Assembly (NCBI GenBank): GCA_036250195.1
Contig: JAVHZZ010000003.1
Coordinates: 61,150,789 to 61,214,788 of the forward strand
DNA: 64,000 nucleotides
Direction: 5' to 3'
Source of the DNA: Mixophyes australis
Taxonomy: Eukaryota > Chordata > Amphibia > Anura > Limnodynastidae
Part shown: positions 10,056-20,611 of the stretch, piece after piece
Position numbering within the stretch: the stretch's first letter is position 1
How the letters are laid out: each line of letters starts with the position of its first letter
The notes under the pieces: generated by a model
Databases searched by the model: none
Told to the model about the DNA's origin: nothing
The model's input: only the letters and a program-made list of their open reading frames with translations
Made by a program: the position numbers and the translations under genes

Positions 10056-11541
10056 ATAGTTGCATGAACTGAAAGAGAAAATGGCACAAGTTGAATTATT
10101 TATAAATATGTGCAGATGTGACGTTAGCTGTACTCCTGTTGGTCCAATTAAATTCAGACTATGAAAATGTTCATCTCTGTTGCTGTCGAGCTGTTTGCAA
10201 GTGTCCAATCGTCTATTGTCAAAAGCAACAACAACCGTAAGAGTCACCTGCAGACTTTACGTTAGTACTACGGGACAGATAAAAAAAAAGATTTCTTTCC
10301 ATCCATGTCTCTCATTTTCATCAGCGGAAATATATTATTAAAGATGTGCAGACATGTATCAAACATAAGGCAGCCATGTGTTTTATTTTATCTCTTATTT
10401 TGTACAACTATTACAGTCTGATTTAGCATCACCGATGACCAGCCACATCCATTCACCAATATTCTTCTCTCTTTTGGAATGAAACTAATGTGTACCTATT
10501 CAGCCAACTGCATGAACTCTTAATTCACAATTATTTACGGTCAGTGCCTGTTCCAGGAATCTCAAAGTGGTATTCATATTACTTAAATTCAAATGGTATT
10601 GATGCTAAAGAGCTTCATTTGTTTGGTTATACTGTCTGGGCTAAATGAATGGCATGAATGAGTAACATCCTTCTTATCACTTATCTTGCCTCCGGGAACA
10701 TATGGTGTTACTTAAAACCTTATGCAACCCATAATGAAGCGTCTATATAATGAGATCACATTTGGGCGAGGAATTAACTGTATAGCAGTAATTCCTTTCA
10801 TTAAATGGGATTTACATAGAATAATGGGTTTACAAAGAGGGAAAAAAAAACATAACCAGACAGTTTCCTATCCCACTATTAACTCAGAAAATATGTGATT
10901 AAACTCCACTAGTGCTTTTGGAGTCAGCCCAAACTATACATATGTCTGAACATTAAAATACCTTTCTGTCTGTATCCAATAAGTGATAATTAGATTTAGA
11001 GTTAATATTGTACAGTGAGTTCAATTTATTGAGCAGCTAACATTAAATTTCTAAAACAGAATGTAAAATATTCATTTTCATCTATATACAGCGGGTATAT
11101 TAATGATAAAACCATTCTGTTGAACTTTGTTTAAATTAGTTGAAAGGGTTTATTAGAGATTATATAAAATGGAAAGTGATTCATCCATCTGTAGAACAGC
11201 TACATTTAAGCTAGCTGGTGACTTGGAAAGTTTATTACTATGGTTTCTAACCTGAATGGAAGCAATTACTGTTTTGCAATCACAGGTTAATTGGTTTAAT
11301 TTGATTTTTTAGTTTATCTGAGATTAAGCTAGTTGCCAACCCTGAAAAATATTTTTAATTAGAATGATAGGGAAAAAAAATCCTGACAATAATATTTTTT
11401 TTACTGATCATCAACATTAATAAAATTTTCAATCATGTTAGAAATTGATAGTGGCATCACACAAGACAAATAAGAGTAGTGTGGCTCATAACCCATATCT
11501 CAACCAACACTATTGGTACAACCAATGTTGTGTGTAAATTA
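10056..11541. other. AT-rich, repeat-poor interval; candidate conserved non-coding sequence
   Basis: No open frame or repeat is evident. The block at about 10,300-11,350 is rich in homeodomain-like TAAT/ATTA cores (for example ggttaattggtttaatttga near 11,285) and lacks the MITEs that pepper the rest of the window. This is what an old regulatory block would look like, but only cross-species alignment can show it. Confidence 0.3.
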
Positions 11542-11544
11542 ATA

Positions 11545-11756
11545 GGGGCATATTCAATTAGGTTTCCGGTTAACAAGAACGCGCCAGAACGGGCAGCGAA
11601 GTCAATCGACGTTACCGCAATAACGTGGATTTTCGTGCGCACCCCATAGGGTTGCGTAGGATAATCTGCGTTATTGTACCGTATTACCGGCAATACTGCG
11701 CCAGTTCCGCGCTAAAGCACGTTATCGCGGACCGGAAACCTAATTGAATATGCCCC
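11545..11756. mobile_element. MITE with 25-bp inverted termini, GGGGCATATTCAATTAGG
   Basis: This 212-bp element begins GGGGCATATTCAATTAGGTT and ends with its inverse (aacctaattgaatatgcccc), with about 25 bp per arm. The 3-bp repeat ata flanks it on both sides (11,542-11,544 and 11,757-11,759). The interior is CpG-rich and non-coding. A 3-bp duplication with G-rich termini would suit PIF/Harbinger, but in AT-rich flanks 'ata' could be chance. Confidence 0.85.
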
Positions 11757-11759
11757 ATA

Positions 11760-12217
11760 GTGTCAAAAGTTTGTTATATTCCACTGATCTCTATTTTTTG
11801 TTGATGGGCAAAAAAATTACAACATTTAAAGTCAGTTAGTACATTTATAGACGTATGTCAAGGTCGTGATAACTGGGTGGTTTAATTTTCATCTCGGAAT
11901 GGCAAATTATTTTTTAAGAGATAGTCCCTAATCCCATGTAGCGCTAGCATATATTCTCTGTCCAGAATCTCCATGTTTAAGTCGACCTCTTTCGATCACC
12001 AACAAAGGCCAAGAACAAATAAAATGATCTGGTTTTTATATGGTATCTCTAGTTAATTTATGTGGCCAAATTGGACACAGATCTCAAATCAGAGTGATCA
12101 AGTCAAATGTGCAAATAATGACGTGTGTGAATAACTGCCAGAACTATTGTCAGTAAAGATGTCCGTACAGAGGGTAATTAGATCTTTTAGCCAAGAGACC
12201 GGATGTGTACCCACATC
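11760..12217. other. No gene or clear repeat seen
   Basis: About 460 bp of AT-rich sequence with no recognisable coding or repeat structure. Confidence 0.35.
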
Positions 12218-12493
12218 AGGGGCAAACGCAGGATTTGTAGAGGGGGGTTTCCAGTGGGCGTGACCAGCATGCATGGGGGCATGGCTATAATTTTAGAAAG
12301 TGCTTGGCTGCTCTCCAACTCTTCCTATCCCCATAATATACATGGGCAATGCTGCGTGGACTACTGTTAGGCGCACGCAGCTCTCCCTTTTCAAGCAGAG
12401 CCGTGTGAAGCTGGGGCAGAGTCCAACCACCCCAGGCTTGGAAAGGGCTTTCCAGGCACTAGGAACCCCCCCCCCCCCCCTTGGTTTGCCTAT
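12218..12493. mobile_element. Non-autonomous hAT-like MITE, CAGGGGCAAACGCAGG
   Basis: The left end CAGGGGCAAACGCAGGATTT is followed by a G-rich stretch and gtttccag. The right end has ggaacccccc followed by ttggtttgcctatg, a degenerate inverse. The CAGnGGC-CGCAGG terminus matches the MITEs at 49,278 and 51,698 apart from a few bases, so all three belong to related families. The target duplication is not clear here. The interior has no coding capacity. Confidence 0.65.
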
Positions 12494-12792
12494 GCACATC
12501 GGGGTACATGTGTGGTCGAATTGCTATAACCATGTCGTGCTCCACCCCGACTGGGTCCAAAGTAAATAAGGCACTGTTTTGTCCATTATGGTAGAAAACA
12601 GCCAAGTTAGCCAATAAGGTACATGCATATATATTAGAGATGAGCGCACTCGGATTTATGAAATCCGAGCCCACCCGAACGTTGCCGATCCGAGTCGGAT
12701 CCGAGACAGATCCGGGTATTGGCGCCAAATTCAAATCTGAAACTGAGGCTCTGACTCATAATCCCGTTGTCGGATCTCGCGATACTCGGATC

Positions 12793-12823
12793 CTATAAAT
12801 TCCCCGCTAGTCGCCGCCATCTT
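12793..12823 (+). promoter_or_regulatory. TATA box and YY1-like site of hAT copy 1
   Basis: CTATAAAT at 12,793-12,800 is followed 12 bp later by GCCGCCATCTT at 12,813-12,823, the inverse of the YY1 core AAGATGGCGGC. The same pair with the same spacing is in the full-length copy (53,214 and 53,234). It most likely drives transposase transcription. Confidence 0.55.
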
Positions 12824-13593
12824 CACTCGGGCATTGATCAGGGTAGAGGGAGGGTGTGTTAGGTGGTCCTCTGTCCTGCTATATCTCGTGCTGTTCAGTT
12901 AAATTCTGTGCTGTTCAGTTAAGTTCTGTGCTGTGCTGTGCTGTGCTGTGCTTAGTCCAGTGGTGCTGTGTCCTGTGCTCTGTCCTTCTGAGGTCAGTGG
13001 TGCTGCTGGGTCCTGTGCTGTGTCCTGTTCAGTCCAGTGGTGCTGTGTCCTGTGCTATGTGCTTCTAAGGGCATAGTTATTTCCCCAATATTCCAAAGTG
13101 TTTCAAAAAATAAAAAAAAGTTATTTAAAAAAAATACAAAAAACTAATTACATTTTTTTTTTAATTACAACAAAATTTGCACAACCAATCCTGCAGTATA
13201 AGCCCATTGGTACTGCAATATTACCAAGTTCACACATTCAGCAGTAAAAGTCCAGTGGTTCTGCAATATTACAAAGTTCACACATTCTGCAGTATCAGTC
13301 CAGTGGTGCTGTGTCCTGTGCTCTGTCCTGCTGAGTTCAGTAGTGCTGCTGGGTCCTGCGCTGTGTCCTGTTCAGTCCAGTGGTGCTGTGTCCTGTGCTC
13401 TGTGCTTCTAAGGGCATAGTTATTTCCCCATTATTCCCAAGTTTTGTTTTTTTTAAAAAAAAAAGTTATAAAAAAATAAAAATAAATAAATAAAAAATAA
13501 ATAAATAATTATAACCAAATTTGCAAAGCCAATCCAGCAGTATATAAGCCCATTGGTACTGCAATATTACCAAGTTCACACATTCAGCAGTAA

Positions 13594-13985
13594 AAGTCCA
13601 GTGGTACTGCTATTACAAAGTTCACTGATTCAGCAGTGTATAAGTTCAGTGGTACGGCTATTATAAAGTTCACTGATTCAGCAGTGTATAAGTCCAGTGG
13701 TACTGCTATTACACAGTTCCCTGATTCAGCAGTGTATAAGTCCAGTGGTACTGCTATTACAAAGTTCACTGATTCAGCAGTGTATAAGTTCAGTGGTACG
13801 GCTATTACAAAGTTCACTGATTCAGCAGTGTATAAGTCCAGTGGTACTGCTATTACACAGTTCCCTGATTCAGCAGTGTATAAGTCCAGTGGTACTGCTA
13901 TTACAAAGTTCACTGATTCAGCAGTGTATAAGTCCAGTGGTACTGCTATTACAAAGTTCACTGATTCAGCAGTATAAGTCCAGTG
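13594..13985 (+). repeat. 48-bp tandem array in the hAT leader
   Basis: About eight units of 48 bp, each with agtccagtggtactgctatt followed by acaaagttcactgattcagc. Because 48 is a multiple of three, both strands show long repetitive open frames, which are artefacts. The array lies upstream of the transposase start at 14,068. The full-length copy has a different array in this place, built from 290-340-bp units. Confidence 0.9.
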
Positions 13986-14067
13986 CTACTCTCCTGTGCC
14001 GCATATATTTTTAAAGGCTTTGCCGAGTGTGTGTGGCTTAGGGGTACGCTCTCTTGTGCTACATATA

Positions 14068-14775
14068 ATGGAAAACCAAAATTTGGAGGATAAAGTAGGG
14101 AAAGATCAAGACCCACTTCCTCCTAATGCTGAAGCTGCTGCCACTAGTCATGACATAGATGATGAAATGCCATCAACGTCGTCTGGCAAGCCCGATGCCC
14201 AATCTCCTAGTACAGGGCATGTAAAATCCAAAAAGCCCAAGTTCTCAAAAAATAGCAAAAAGAGAAACTTAAAATCATCTGAGGAGAAACGTAAAGTTGG
14301 CAATATGCCATTTACGACACGTAGTGGCAAGGAACAGCTTAGGCCCTGGCCCATGTTCATGACTAGTGGTCCAGCTTCACCCAAGGATCTAAGCCCTCCT
14401 CCCCCCCTACAAAAAATTTAAGAGAGTTATGCTGTCAGCAACAACAACAAAACAGCAAAGAACTCTGCCTTCTAAACAGATGACATCACAAATCCCCAAG
14501 GCGAGTCAAAGGGTGTTGTTGGTTGTGAACCCTGACCTTCCCATCACTGTACGGGAAGAGGTGACTCCATCCAGCATTTGCAGCACGCCCTCTGCATATG
14601 CTGGAAGGATCACCCACAGTCCAGTTACAGATTTGGCTAATGAAGGTGTGAATGTTGTACACTGGGAGGAGGATATTGATGTAGCTGGCGCTGAGGAGGG
14701 TGCTGATGATTATGATGCAGACAGATACCAAATTGCCTTTCTCAATTTCTATTTATATTCTAGATTATATAACGG
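14068..14775 (+). pseudogene. hAT transposase N-terminal remnant (copy 1)
   Basis: The ATG at 14,068 starts a frame nearly identical to the first ~115 residues of the 54,347 transposase (MENQNLEDKVGKDQDP, a basic KSKKPKFSKNSKKR segment, then FTTRSGKE). A length difference in the poly-C/poly-proline tract at about 14,400 shifts the frame, and it stops at 14,421. The continuing frame from 14,429 resumes the homology (QIPKASQRVL, DLPITVREEV). At about 14,565-14,670 there is a stretch absent from the full-length copy, so the two copies come from different source lineages. Homology is lost near 14,735, before the BED finger. Confidence 0.85.
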
Positions 14776-15084
14776 CTGAAAAGTTTTCTGTTTTACTTCT
14801 AGTGGAGAGGGGATCTGATGCAGACAGATACCAAACTGCCTTTGTCCATTTCTTTGTATATTTGAATTTCTAGTTCAACAGTCTATGCAGGCTGCTTTAT
14901 TTATATTCAACTACAAGTGTAGGGCGGGGGGGGGGGGGGGGGGGGGGGCATAGATAGCCACCAAAGTAACGTGGTCCATTTAATTTCACTTTCTAGCTCC
15001 ACAGTCTGTGCAGCCTGCTTTTTTTATCTTCAAAGTATTTATATTTACAAGCCTTGCAATCTAAATTAACTAGAGGTAGTGACG
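14736..15084. other. Foreign filler in the deleted middle of hAT copy 1
   Basis: This segment replaces about 2.1 kb of transposase coding sequence. It contains a local repeat (gatgcagacagataccaaa at about 14,717 and 14,816), paired phrases ending 'cagtctgtgcagcctgcttt' and 'cagtctatgcaggctgcttt', and a G-run of more than 20 bases at about 14,926-14,948. I do not recognise its source. Confidence 0.6.
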
Positions 15085-15435
15085 TGCTAGAACTCCAAAA
15101 GGCAGTTTGGAAGCCCCTGTACAAACTGGCTCTATTTTTTAACTGAGTTGTCCCCCCTCCAGTGTGTACTCGGAAAGAGTTTTTAGTGCAGCGGGGAACC
15201 TGGTCAGTGAGCGGCGAAGGAGGTTGCTTCCTCACAACGTTGAAAAAATGATGTTTATAAAAATGAATAATCAATTACTCAATGAAGTACAGCACTGCCC
15301 TCCAGACAGTACAGAGGGACTGTGGTTGTGGAGTCCAGCGGAGACGAATTGATAATGTGTGAGGAGGAGGAAGTACACACTGTAGGGGGAGAGGAATCAG
15401 AGGTTGAGGATGAGGACGACATCTTTCCTCAGTAG
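15085..15435 (+). pseudogene. hAT transposase C-terminal remnant (copy 1)
   Basis: The segment aligns with the last ~115 codons of the full-length transposase: KAVWKPLYKLALF, then the hATC block (VYSERVFSAAGNLVSERRRR in an open frame from 15,164) and the acidic tail. A short indel at about 15,135-15,145 (ttttttaactgag against ttttacctgag) shifts the frame before the hATC block, and another change near 15,325 breaks it again. It is not translatable as a unit. Confidence 0.85.
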
Positions 15436-15490
15436 AGCCTGTTTAGTTTGTACAGGGAGAGATGAATTGTTTTATTGGTGTGGGGGCCCA

Positions 15491-15554
15491 AACAAACCAA
15501 TCATTTCAGCCACAGTTGTTTGGTAGGCCCTGTCGCTGAAATGATTGGTTTGTT
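15491..15554 (+). promoter_or_regulatory. 20-bp stem-loop in the 3' region of hAT copy 1
   Basis: The arms 15,491-15,510 (aacaaaccaatcatttcagc) and 15,535-15,554 are perfect inverse copies with a 24-base loop. The same structure occurs at the same place after the stop codon in the full-length copy (57,399-57,462). It could act in mRNA 3'-end formation or stability, or in transposase binding; the role is unknown. Confidence 0.75.
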
Positions 15555-15816
15555 AAAGTGTGCATGTCCTATTTCAACAACATAAGGGTGGGAGGGCCCA
15601 AGGACAATTCCATCTTGCAACTTTTTTTTTGGCATTATGTGACCATTCAACAGTCGTTTGCCATGTTCAAAAAGTAAAAGAAAATGCCAACAAATTCAAT
15701 AAATTAAATCAAAAGTTAAATGCCCTGTCATTATTTAAAACAAGAGGTTTTGACGTGCTAGAATTAGTGTAGTGTTAAGATGTTATAAACACTACACTTG
15801 GAAATTGGAGGAGGTA

Positions 15817-16220
15817 TTGTGGCCCCGGTATCAAATTGGGTACCGGGGCCACCCCACTACGCAATCCAGATACTTGTTTGGTGGAATTCAGACCAGTTGA
15901 GGGTGTATTTATTTTATTGTGGCCCCGGTATCAAATTGGGTACCAGGGCCACCCCACTACGCAGTCCAGATACTTGTTTGGTGGAATTCAGACCAGTTGA
16001 GGGTGTATTTATTTTATTGTGCCCCCGGTATCAAATTGGGTACCGGGGCCACCCCACTACGCAGTCCAGATACTTGTTTGGTGGAATTCAGACCAGTTGA
16101 GGGTGTATTTATTTTATTGTGGCCCCGGTATCAAATTGGGTACCGGGGCCACCCCACTACGCAGTCCAGATACTTGTTTGGTGGAATTCAGATCAGTTGA
16201 GGGTTTTATTATTATATTGT
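15817..16220 (+). repeat. 100-bp tandem array with palindromic core
   Basis: Four units of exactly 100 bp start at about 15,817, 15,917, 16,017 and 16,117. Each carries GGCCCCGGTA, ten bases, then TACCGGGGCC: a hairpin with 10-bp arms (one or two arms carry a single mismatch). A diverged single unit lies at 16,597-16,650. Related units lie at about 59,010 and 59,560 in the full-length element. Confidence 0.9.
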
Positions 16221-16784
16221 GGGGACCACTCTATACCACACTACCACTCTATACCACTCTATTTAATACTTTAATTCTATTTAATACTTTAATTCTATTA
16301 CTAATTCCCATAAAGAGGAACTGCCACTTCTATTTAATACTTTAATTCTATTAGTAGTTACCATAAAGAGGAACAAAATAAACCAATTTTACCAAAAGTA
16401 TAATATGACTTACAAACACTACACTTGAAAGATGGTGCCTTTAAATGAAAAAGTCAGTCTTCATTGCACGACTATGTGCAACGGGGACAGTTTTTTGGTT
16501 TACAAAGTCAACCAATAACACTTCGACCCTGTCTGTCTTTAACATACTTGATGGGATCTCAATGACGAATGGTCTGTACCATGTTTGGAGGAGGTATTGT
16601 GGCCCCGGTACCAAATTGGGTACCGGGGCCACTCCACTATGCAGTCCAGATAGAGGTGTATCAGATATTAAACAACGTTGACTGTTGCTGCAAAAATTTT
16701 AAATAATATTGTGGGGAACACTACACTACGCAGTCCATAAACTTTTTGGGTGGAATTCAGACCTGTGTAGGGTTTTTTAATAGT

Positions 16785-17435
16785 ATTGTGGTGACCCACT
16801 CCTCTACGCAGTCCAGGTACATTATTGGTGCGAATCATACAAGTTCAGGGTTTTTAATTTATATTGTGGTGACCCACTCCTCTACGCAGTCCAGGTACAT
16901 TATTGGTGCGAATCATACAAGTTCAGGGTTTTTAATTTATATTGTGGTGACCACTCCTCTACGCAGTCCAGGTACATTATTGGTGCGAATCATACAAGTT
17001 CAGGGTTTTCTTATTATATATATTGTGGTGACCCACTCCTCTACGCAGTCCAGGTACATTATTGGTGCGAATCATACAAGTTCAGGGTTTTTAATTTATA
17101 TCGTGGTGACCCACTCCTCTACGCAGTCCAGGTACATTATTGGTGCGAATCCTACAAGTTCAGGGTTTTTAATTTATATTGTGGTGACCCACTCCTCTAC
17201 GCAGTCCAGGTACATTATTGGTGCGAATCATACAAGTTCAGGGTTTTTAATTTATATTGTGGTGACCACTCCTCTACACAGTCCAGATACATTATTGGTG
17301 TGAATCATACAAGTTCAGGGTTTTTAATTTATATTGTGGTGACCACTCCTCTACGCAGTCCAGGTACATGTTTTGGTGCGATTAAGACCAGTTGATGGTT
17401 TTCTTATTATATTGTGGGGACCACTCCACTACGCA
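16785..17435 (+). repeat. 78-bp subterminal satellite of hAT copy 1
   Basis: Eight to nine units of about 78 bp, each with attgtggtgacccactcctc, tacgcagtccaggtacatta and gtgcgaatcatacaagttca. The full-length element has about fifteen units of the same sequence (59,914-61,035). The open frame across the array is an artefact. Confidence 0.92.
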
Positions 17436-17764
17436 GTCCAGAAAGATAGCTCGTTGCAACGTTTTGGACTAATAACTATATTGTGAGGTGTTCAGAATAC
17501 ACGGTAAATTAGTGGAAATGCTTGTTATTGAATGTTATTGAGGTCAATAATAGCGTAGGAGTGAAAATAAGCCCAAAAACTTGATTTTTTTACTTTTTAT
17601 GCTTTTTTCAAAAAAAATCCGAATCCAAAACCTTAAATCCAAACCAAAACCTTTCGGCAGGTGTTTTGCGAAACAAATCCGAACCCAAAACATCGACAAA
17701 ATCCGGATCCAAAATACAAAACACGAGACCTCAAAAGTCGCCCGTGCACATCCCTAATATATAT

Positions 17765-18904
17765 ACGTACTTTACTTTCTGTCTTCAAGACTATTTTTTT
17801 ACATTACGTTTAATAAAGCATCTCTTACATGTGTTTATCCTTTGCAATGAGAAATGCATATACTTAAGGACACTGTTTGTTCACACTCTCGCTTTAATCA
17901 GTATATTTAAAAAAAAATCAAAATAGATTCCTTGTAAATTATTCACTACACAAACTATAAAGCAAATCTATAGGCCGTCCACTTTCATGATTTTTAGAGC
18001 CGTGTTGATGGGGTCAGGTTCATTAAAAATGCTGTTTCTCAGTGCACGCTTTTATCTAATATGACAGAATAGGTTAAGATATCGGTGGGTTGTGACAGCT
18101 GTTATAATCTTCTTCACATTGAATTATCCCTTCCAGCATCTTTCCACCTATTGACCTTTACAAAACTCATACGATGCTGGAAACACTGATATAACACACG
18201 TTTTCAGTACATGAGGAAATAGCAGTGATAAATTGTGAAGAACTGTCAACTAACACCTTCTTTGGGTTTGCACAACTTTTAGAGGTAGTTTAACATTTTT
18301 GCATGTGTAAATATGGAATGTTACATTAAGGGGTTTCATTTTTTTCAGATTATTTTTAATTTAGCACAGACATCAACCCGGAAACAGCAAAATAAGGGAG
18401 CCATCTGCAGAGTGTAAATGTGGGTACAGTAAAATATTTGTAGAAATAGTTTACCCATTCTAGGCCTTGTCATACAGGCAGTAAAATATATATATAAAAC
18501 AATGAAATTCAAAGCACTATAGTGGGATACATTTCAGCCTCTTCATATCGGTATTCAATGTTTAGCACCAATCTGTTAACCAAGTGATGGGTAACCCAAT
18601 ATACTGCAAGGACCGCATGTGCGGTCCTCCAACCTTCAAATGGGTTATTATCCTTTCATTTCAAGAATGAAAAACAGCTTGAAAATGACCTTACCACATG
18701 GTTCATCCCAAAATACATTCCCCCACTTTCCACAAAATGCATCCAAATCTGGCATGCTGTGTATCTTCCCTGAACTGAGGAGGTCACATGACGGAGAAGT
18801 TGGCTTCTCCTGATCAGTCTTATTCTCTGCTATATAATACAGTAGAGAGTAGGTCAGATTGGTAGCCACCAGCTGGGGGTCATAAGTAAAGGGCCACTTG
18901 CCCA
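17765..18904. other. No gene seen; possible conserved non-coding sequence
   Basis: AT-rich flanking DNA. The part at 17,940-18,260 is free of recognisable repeats and compositionally even. No open frame has recognisable domains. Confidence 0.3.
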
Positions 18905-19800
18905 CCGGTGTGATAACCAGTATACACTGCTGAGATCCATTCCAAAGACCAGCATATATAACTCATACTTGCCAACTCTCCCGAAATGTCCGGGAGACTC
19001 ACAAATTCTGGGTGGGTCTCCCGGACTCCCAGGAGAGTATGACAATCTCCCGCATCTGCCCACTTCCTAGTGAAGTGGCCAGAATTAAATCCAAAATGCC
19101 GCGATTCACCAGGAATCGCTGTATTTGGCCCCGCCCCCGCTGTAAAATGACATTATGTCGTGGGGGTGGGGCCAAAATGAAGCGATTTTCAGAACCCTGA
19201 CCCCTGCACGCCCACCTGCCCCCGGCAGCGCCCGGATCATACTTGCCTTAAGTTGGCAAGTATGATATAACTGTGCCCCATTTTCTGACTGTTTAACTGT
19301 ACTGAGCCCTGTTCTCTGTTCTGTGACAGTATATACTTATGTGCCCCTTTTGATGTCCATTTATGAGCCCAATGTTATGGCCAGTATACAGAGCTGAGTC
19401 TTATTATATGACCAGTATACAAAACGGATCCCCATTCAGTGACCAGTATATGAAGATTCCAACATATAGTGATGAGCCACATTATTTTGCAATTATGCTA
19501 AGCTGAGCCCCATTACATGATCAAATTATAGTACTGAGCCCATTCTGTGGCTATTACATACAGCTGAACCCCATGATTTTACCAGTCTGAGCACTATTCT
19601 ATGACCAGTCCCCTTCCTATGGACAGAATACAGTACTGATCCTCATCCTAATTTTGCAACCTACAGGGCTGAACCCTGTTGTAATGTCCATTGATACAGT
19701 GCTGATTCCTATTGTGTGACTAGTAAACAGAGCTGAGGCCCTTTCTATCACACACATACACTGCACATTCTATGACAATGTGAGCTCCATCTGCAGAACA
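18905..19800 (+). repeat. Decayed ~40-bp minisatellite interrupted by a MITE
   Basis: Phrases of the type 'gaccagtatacagagctgag' followed by 'ccccattctatga' recur about every 40 bp, for example near 19,380, 19,415, 19,440, 19,530, 19,560 and 19,690, and also left of the MITE near 18,920. The units are well diverged, so the array is old. The 301-bp MITE at 18,964-19,264 inserted into it. Confidence 0.65.
18964..19264. mobile_element. MITE, CATACTTGCCAACT family, copy 2 (intact ends)
   Basis: This 301-bp element starts CATACTTGCCAACTCTCCCG and ends AGTTGGCAAGTATG, a clean 14-bp terminal inverted repeat. Perfect 8-bp duplications atataact flank it at 18,956-18,963 and 19,265-19,272. The interior has paired GC-rich inverted phrases (ttggccccgcccccgctgta against gtgggggtggggccaaaatg). 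There is no coding capacity. The 8-bp duplication suits hAT or Merlin, but the terminus is not of the usual hAT type. Confidence 0.9.
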
Positions 19801-20492
19801 AACTTTCCTTCCATGAACTCCAGCAGCCAATCAGAGTTCACTGAACTGAGGAAATACAAACAACGATATTAACAAGACACTCTGTTTGCATCCTTCCCAG
19901 GCTCCAGATTGCAGAAGAAAAATTGGTGTAAATATGTACTGCAATCATGAGTCCAGGAGGTAGAGTTCAAATCCGGGAGATTCCCTTATTTTCCAGGAAA
20001 CTTGGCAGACGTGCTTTACAATGATTTCCGAGTGTTACTAAGGCTGGCAGGACAAGTATGTTTAGGGTCCTAGAAATTGTACTTTACCTAGGGCTCAGTA
20101 GAGCCTTAATCCAGCTATGTACTTCTCCTTAAGCATCTGGACTGGTTACTGTGTTCTCCATTAGATGCTCCCCATAACCCGTTGTTTTGTCTGATTTGTG
20201 ATATGCTGAAAGCCTTCATGGCTCTATAAAAGCAGAAACCCACAAATACATATGAGCTGTAGCCCAGCATGGAGATTTGAAACTCAAACCAATTTCGTAG
20301 CAGCTGTTTCTGATGAGTTTATTACTTTTCCTGCCAGAGCATTCAGCTGCAACAAATGTTGCCGCCAGCCAAGCAAACAAACTGTTAAATCAGAACTAAA
20401 GCTAACATCTCTGCTTTTGCGGAGAAGTGTCCCTTGCTCACTGTTCTATTTTCCCTACAACATCGTATTTTTTAACTTGCAAAAATGACTCA
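19801..20492. other. No gene seen
   Basis: A degraded fragment of the CATACTTGCC MITE may lie at about 19,954-20,012 (aatccgggagattcccttat, then cttggcagacgtg). The 20,240-20,470 part is repeat-free with a short open frame that has no recognisable domain. Confidence 0.3.
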
Positions 20493-20611
20493 TAGTAACA
20501 TAGTTCATGAGGTTGAATAAAAGACACCAGTCCATCAAGTTTAACCTATTTTGGATCTCCTGCAACCCCTCTCTTATATTGCCTGCTCATCGCACCTTAA
20601 ATCCAGTATGT
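20493..20611 (+). mobile_element. Interspersed repeat fragment (atagtaacatagttcatgag)
   Basis: The phrase atagtaacatagttcatgag, then agtccatcaagtttaaccta and ttttggatctcctgc, is a widely dispersed vertebrate repeat type that I recall from amphibian genomes. The class is not certain, and no termini are visible. Confidence 0.35.

Larger units (their letters stand above)
12635..17756 (+). mobile_element. Internally deleted hAT element (copy 1)
   Basis: This 5,122-bp element begins TAGAGATGAGCGCACTCGG and ends GTGCACATCCCTA, the same termini as the full-length element at 53,056-61,350. It is flanked by atatatat on both sides (12,627-12,634 and 17,757-17,764); as a duplication this is perfect but low in complexity. 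Modules in order: GC-rich 5' subterminal region with repeated ATCCGA, TATA box, 48-bp tandem array, N-terminal transposase remnant, a foreign central segment, C-terminal transposase remnant, a 20-bp stem-loop, a 100-bp array and a 78-bp array. The BED finger and the catalytic core are missing, so it could only move with help from another copy. Confidence 0.9.

Noticed and set aside
13584..13977. Repetitive open frames on both strands
   Set aside because: The 48-bp tandem unit is a multiple of three, so frames stay open by construction.
14429..14779. A separate small gene
   Set aside because: It is the frameshifted continuation of the transposase remnant that starts at 14,068.
14926..14948. 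A G-quadruplex or regulatory G-tract
   Set aside because: A long G homopolymer within decayed transposon filler; similar runs occur at 34,379 and (as C) at 1,859. It may partly be a sequencing artefact.
16746..17303. A 185-codon open frame
   Set aside because: It is a translation of the 78-bp hAT subterminal satellite (also a multiple of three).
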